Assembly (NCBI GenBank): GCA_023091735.1 | Contig: JALKBU010000962.1 | Coordinates: 1 to 19,596, forward strand | DNA length: 19,596 bases | Direction of reading: 5' to 3' | DNA from: Trichomonas tenax | Taxonomy: Eukaryota > Parabasalia > Trichomonadida > Trichomonadidae | Shown: positions 16,152 to 19,596 of the stretch, one piece after another | How the letters are laid out: each line of letters begins with the position of its first letter | How positions within the stretch are numbered: position 1 is the first letter of the stretch | Position numbers and translations under genes: made by a program | The notes under the pieces: generated by a model | Database searches by the model: none | The model's input: the letters and a program-made list of their open reading frames with translations, nothing else | Told to the model about the DNA's origin: nothing

Positions 16152-17558
16152 ATGGATGATTATAAGATTGAACAGGGAAATCCTCAGATTAAAAAAACGA
16201 CGCCTAAATTAGAAAATATCGGTCAAATTATTTTGAATACTGAAATTCAATCTATGCAATACGAAGAATTAGTTGAAAGTTTCCCTAATATAATATCAGA
16301 GAAAGGATTTTTGAATTCTACTGAGATAATATTTGCATATGTAGACTGTTTATTGCGTAATCCTGTCCCATTTGTAAATAAACTGAAAGAACAAAGAATT
16401 ACTGATTTGTTTCCTGAAATTAAACCAGATTTCGAACTAGAAAAGCAGGAGATTACTAATTTATTGCTTAGTAGTGCTGTTTTAGCTGAAATTAACCAAG
16501 ATTTCTCTGCTGATTTATGCCAAAAAGGATATTTTGAATATAGTCTTAAATTTTTAGCTGAACAACAATACAATTATGTTGAATTATCTATGCAATTCAT
16601 ATCTGCTGCACTTCTGCATCCAACGAGATTTGAATTTAATTTTGATATTCTCTTTAATTCTATGGAAAGTGTTATAAGGTTTGGTACATATACAAAGCAA
16701 TGGTGTTGTCGAGCTCTTTATGGTTTTGTTCTTAATTGTAATTATGCAAAATATTTAAAGCAAATAATCAATATTGCAGAGAGAATAAGAAACACAGCAG
16801 ATGATTCTGATACAGGATCATCATGTGACTGGATTGCTAGACTATGTACTGTTTTACTACAGAATGATGCAAGGTTTTTAGGGATTCTAGAATGGGGACA
16901 GCTTCTTGGAGGACTCGTGGAGACATTAGAGCAACAATATATTCTTGAAGATTTTACTCCTGAAGTGGAAATGTACCAACTTTATTTTTTCAGATTTTTC
17001 AATCAAGTTATTAAGTCAACAGATATGAATCATGCAGCTCGTTTAGTGGAGATGGTTAATCCTGAGTTTTACGCCAAAATTCTTGAAATTTCTGCATTCG
17101 AAGTTGTCAGAGAAGTTCTCGAGATATTATCTTTTGTCTTTCATGAAGGAAGTTCTGAATCAATTAAAAGTTGCATTGCAACACCATACAACATCAAAGT
17201 GATTGTTGATAGGTGCTTTGGAGCAACTTATCAATCTAAAACAGTTGCTGCTCGATTGATCCACGAAATTTTAAGCCAATATTACTCCGAATCAATCATC
17301 AATATGCTTCTCACTTTTGATTATTTTGAGAAAGTTGTTGAAGTATATGAAGATGAAAATAGCCTTGGATATATATTAGGAACATGTTCTATTATCCTTT
17401 CAAATGGAAATCAATACTATATTAATGCATTTACTAATTCATCACTTGCAAATATAATTTTAGAGGAAGAAATTGATAGTGAATCAAATGATTATCAAAA
17501 ATTAGTTGAATTACGACTCTCAGTTCTGAAGATGGCATCACTTATAACAGAAACTTAA
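16152..17558 (+). CDS. Alpha-helical (ARM/HEAT-like) protein of unknown function
   Basis: 468 residues, ATG to TAA, without signal peptide or membrane segment. From about residue 45 to the end it is a run of amphipathic helices of 12-20 residues with regularly spaced Leu/Ile/Val/Phe and Cys (for example IIFAYVDCLLRNPVPFVNKL and VREVLEILSFVFHEGS). This is the look of an ARM/HEAT-type solenoid, although no clear repeat consensus is visible. It is acidic overall. Such proteins bind partners in transport, cytoskeleton or signalling; nothing here says which. The first 25 residues are polar and probably flexible. The frame is clean and converges on the surface-protein pseudogene, whose end is 35 bp away. 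A lineage-specific family is likely. Confidence 0.7.
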   Translation: MDDYKIEQGNPQIKKTTPKLENIGQIILNTEIQSMQYEELVESFPNIISEKGFLNSTEIIFAYVDCLLRNPVPFVNKLKEQRITDLFPEIKPDFELEKQEITNLLLSSAVLAEINQDFSADLCQKGYFEYSLKFLAEQQYNYVELSMQFISAALLHPTRFEFNFDILFNSMESVIRFGTYTKQWCCRALYGFVLNCNYAKYLKQIINIAERIRNTADDSDTGSSCDWIARLCTVLLQNDARFLGILEWGQLLGGLVETLEQQYILEDFTPEVEMYQLYFFRFFNQVIKSTDMNHAARLVEMVNPEFYAKILEISAFEVVREVLEILSFVFHEGSSESIKSCIATPYNIKVIVDRCFGATYQSKTVAARLIHEILSQYYSESIINMLLTFDYFEKVVEVYEDENSLGYILGTCSIILSNGNQYYINAFTNSSLANIILEEEIDSESNDYQKLVELRLSVLKMASLITET

Positions 17559-17593
17559 TTAATAATGGTTTAATACATACAAAAAATATAACG

Positions 17594-18784
17594 CTACATC
17601 CACTTTGGCATAAGAGGTGGATCTCTCTCGGCAAATCTCTTGAAATATATATCTGTATAGAACAATGATTCCTGTGTTGGCTCCTTTGGAATCTTCTTGT
17701 AAATAAAGTAAATAAGGAAAGGAAGAACAACAGCATTGAGAATCGCTAAAGTAAATATTGCTTTTCCGCCCTCAGTTTTGAGGAATCTTTGGAACGCGTT
17801 ATCATATGATTTGTTATAATAGCAAAGATTTTCAAAATGGACAGGGAATGTTGGTTGTTCTGTTAGATTAGAATATTCCGTGTAGTGAATATTAGGTACA
17901 CTTAATCTTGTATCAAAAAAGCATTTAATACAAGCAATAAATGATATTGATGTGCAATATTCTGAAACGTTATTCGCATAAAATGACGTGAAGAAGCAAG
18001 CATTTGTTTTATAAGCTGGGCAGTGGATCAATGTCTTGGCTGAATTATTGATAAAAGCACTGGCAGCAATAGTCAAGAATCCCATTTAAATCAGAAAAAA
18101 TATTTCCATTTTCGTTTGCGTTCGAATAAAACAATGTATAAGCGAGAACTTCAGCAATACTCTTATCCATTTGCACTGCTGGATAATTATTATCGTTTGT
18201 ATTGAATGTCTAATTGCATTGTGTCATTTTCGAGAATGGCATTGTAACTGAAATCATTACAACATTAGATGCGGTTTTATCTGGTTTTGACTGAGTAGCG
18301 AAGTAATTTTGGTAAAATAATTGTGCATAACTTTCGAGTTTAACAGATTGAGCCAATTTGCTTGCTCGACAGGAATCAAAACAGTTTGCATGTACAATTG
18401 TGATGCTATTGTGACAGAAAATCGCGCCGCCGTTTTGTCCCGAAAAATTCTAAATGTATTATGCAATATTGATATGTTCATGCGAGGGCAATCAACGCTG
18501 ATGCCGCCGCCGTTTGAATTTTGGTTGGTGCAGTGGTAAAAATAGCAAGAAATGATATTTGCTGAGTCCGCGTTATTAAATGAATCAGTTTTCTTGTAGA
18601 AAATGCTAATGTAGCGCCTACCTGGAAAGAAGTCTGATGAAAAATTAGGAAGTAACGAGATATTTCCATAATGTTCCCATCAGACATTTTGATAACCTTT
18701 AGTATTATATTCACCAAGGGCACTGTAAGAGTTGGATACGACTTGACGAAGATAACCTAGTCGATTATCTTTCCATAAAATCAT
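17594..18784 (-). pseudogene. Beta-helix (Pmp-like) surface protein pseudogene
   Basis: From ATG 18784 one frame runs through an in-frame TGA (18682-18680) into CYFYHCTNQNSNGGGISVDC and HNTFR. A lost base near 18430 (AGAAT for AGAAAT) moves to a second frame with NFSGQNGGAIFCHNSI. That frame has a TAG at 18212-18210 and ends near 18040, where a third frame (AFINNSAKTLIHC) takes over to TAG 17596-17594. GGG-I and GGAI with N-T-F/F-x-N motifs, plus regularly placed Cys and Asn, are the marks of right-handed beta-helix proteins resembling Chlamydia Pmps, a known T. vaginalis surface family. The third frame ends with a membrane segment (GGKAIFTLAILNAVVLPFLI, about 17765-17700) and a roughly 35-residue cytoplasmic tail. 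No signal peptide is seen, so the 5' end may also be missing. Not functional as it stands. Confidence 0.65.
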
Positions 18785-19301
18785 GTTGAAAATTATCATT
18801 CCGAAAAAAAATAATTACCCTTATTGTTTTATTGTAATGTATTGAATTCCAACCATTGGCACTTTTAAAATCTTTGACAGATAAGATTTCTTTGTAAACA
18901 TAAAACGTCAAAAATACAACACTTATCTTATTTCATTTCCAGATTTAAACTATAGCATTTCATTAATATCCTAAAAATAGATCTCAAGCAAATATTTCTT
19001 AATTCGTGTTTTTGTGGCTTTTTTTTTAACTTTTATAATTGTCTTTGTAAAGTCAAATTGCCAAAAAATCGGGTAAGTCTCAAAACTTCAACAATACGAC
19101 TTTATTCTTAATTTGTCTATCCATTAATGAGTTAGTAATTTTGCTATATTTTATAGTTATTACTAAAGTTTGGAGATGTATTTTTCATTTTTGCTGTTGT
19201 TTCTCACTCCAAATCTGGATATTGTAAACTATTTTTGTCAAAATTGATGTTTGGAAAGTTGTTTTGGCAAAAAGATAATTTGAAGAGGTTTGTTTGGTCA
19301 T
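18785..19301. other. Spacer upstream of ribosomal protein P0
   Basis: AT-rich; contains long T-runs (19018-19028) and ATAAAACGTCAAAAATACAAC-type sequence but no frame, RNA or repeat I can support. Confidence 0.6.
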
Positions 19302-19308
19302 CCTTTTT
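19302..19308 (+). promoter_or_regulatory. CCTTT (M5-type) start element of the P0 gene
   Basis: CCTTTTT within TCATCCTTTTTAAGTG, 6-12 nt before the ATG at 19314. It gives a very short leader, as usual in trichomonads, and the same element precedes the nucleoporin gene. Confidence 0.6.
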
Positions 19309-19313
19309 AAGTG

Positions 19314-19596
19314 ATGCATCACGAGAAGGTTATCCCCCAGAAGAAGCTTGACTACTGCACAAAGCTCCATGGTCTCTTCCGCAAGTACAAGAAGATTGCC
19401 ATCGTTACATCCATGAACGTTACAGCCACACAGCTCCTTAACATCCGTGCTGGCCTTGCTGGCTTCGCCGAGGTCCTCTTCGGTAAGAACTCCCTCATGC
19501 GCCGTGCCGTCGACCAGATGAAGGATGAGCTCCCAGGCATTGTCGAGCTCGAGAAGCACCTTTACAATGGTGCTGGCCTCATCTTCACAAACGGCT
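19314..19596 (+). CDS. RPLP0: 60S acidic ribosomal protein P0 (uL10), 5' part
   Basis: 94 codons from ATG 19314, cut by the window end. The protein starts MHHEKVIPQKKLDYCTKLHG and shows the P0/L10 N-domain pattern: a basic helix, then KYKKIAIVTSMNVTATQL (beta strand plus the helix that follows it), then LFGKNSLMRRAV, equal to the conserved GKNT.MR motif, then GAGLIFTNG. P0 binds 23S-like rRNA at the stalk base and carries the P1/P2 dimers that recruit translation factors. The remaining two-thirds, including the acidic C-terminal tail, lies outside the window. Codons are strongly biased to C/G-ending forms (GCC, CTC, AAG, ATC), unlike all other genes here, fitting very high expression. Long minus-strand frames over it are shadows. 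Confidence 0.92.
   Translation, partial: MHHEKVIPQKKLDYCTKLHGLFRKYKKIAIVTSMNVTATQLLNIRAGLAGFAEVLFGKNSLMRRAVDQMKDELPGIVELEKHLYNGAGLIFTNG

Noticed and set aside
19185..19559. 124-codon minus-strand frame over the P0 gene
   Set aside because: It is the antisense shadow of GC-rich biased codons; the plus strand has a clear P0 protein and start element.
1..19596. CRISPR arrays, bacterial operons, Shine-Dalgarno sites
   Set aside because: Gene content and promoters are eukaryotic; the only repeats are isolated pairs without array spacing.

Overview
The window looks like nuclear DNA of a trichomonad (parabasalid protist), most like Trichomonas vaginalis. The evidence is AT-rich spacers, intronless genes, very short 5' leaders behind Inr-type (TCA-Py-W) or CCTTT (M5-type) start elements, a casein kinase 1 relative of the type expanded in these parasites, and GGAI-motif surface-protein relics. 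Species is inferred, not proven.

Layout. 1-950 is gene-poor and holds one 30-bp tandem duplication. 951-2765 is a compact cluster of small broken reading frames on both strands, probably a relic of a virus-like or transposon-like element; a Maverick/Polinton is the best guess but no hallmark gene is seen. 3166-3867 (-) is an intact class I glutamine amidotransferase-like gene. It is divergent from an intact NVL/Rix7-type double AAA ATPase at 4308-6215 (+). 6659-7380 (-) is a decayed unidentified gene. 7846-11145 (+) is a Nup155/Nup170-type scaffold nucleoporin. 11928-12768 (+) is a casein kinase 1 pseudogene. 13109-13635 (-) is a small type I membrane protein with one frameshift in an A-run. 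14114-15031 (+) is a multi-pass membrane protein of unknown role. 15306-15846 holds a broken unidentified gene, followed by a degenerate tRNA-Gly(CCC) at 15860-15932. 16152-17558 (+) is an alpha-helical (ARM/HEAT-like) protein. 17594-18784 (-) is a pseudogene of a beta-helix, Pmp-like surface protein with a preserved membrane anchor. The window ends inside the 5' part of a ribosomal protein P0 (uL10) gene starting at 19314 (+), with strongly biased, GC-rich codons.

The intact genes serve ordinary eukaryotic housekeeping: ribosome assembly (NVL and P0), the nuclear pore, and glutamine or peptide metabolism. They are not an operon; each has its own short promoter. The most interesting general signals are a 10-bp upstream motif, TGTCATGTAA, shared with variants by several genes, some of which lack an Inr, and the high density of pseudogenes, many broken by single-base losses in short homopolymers.
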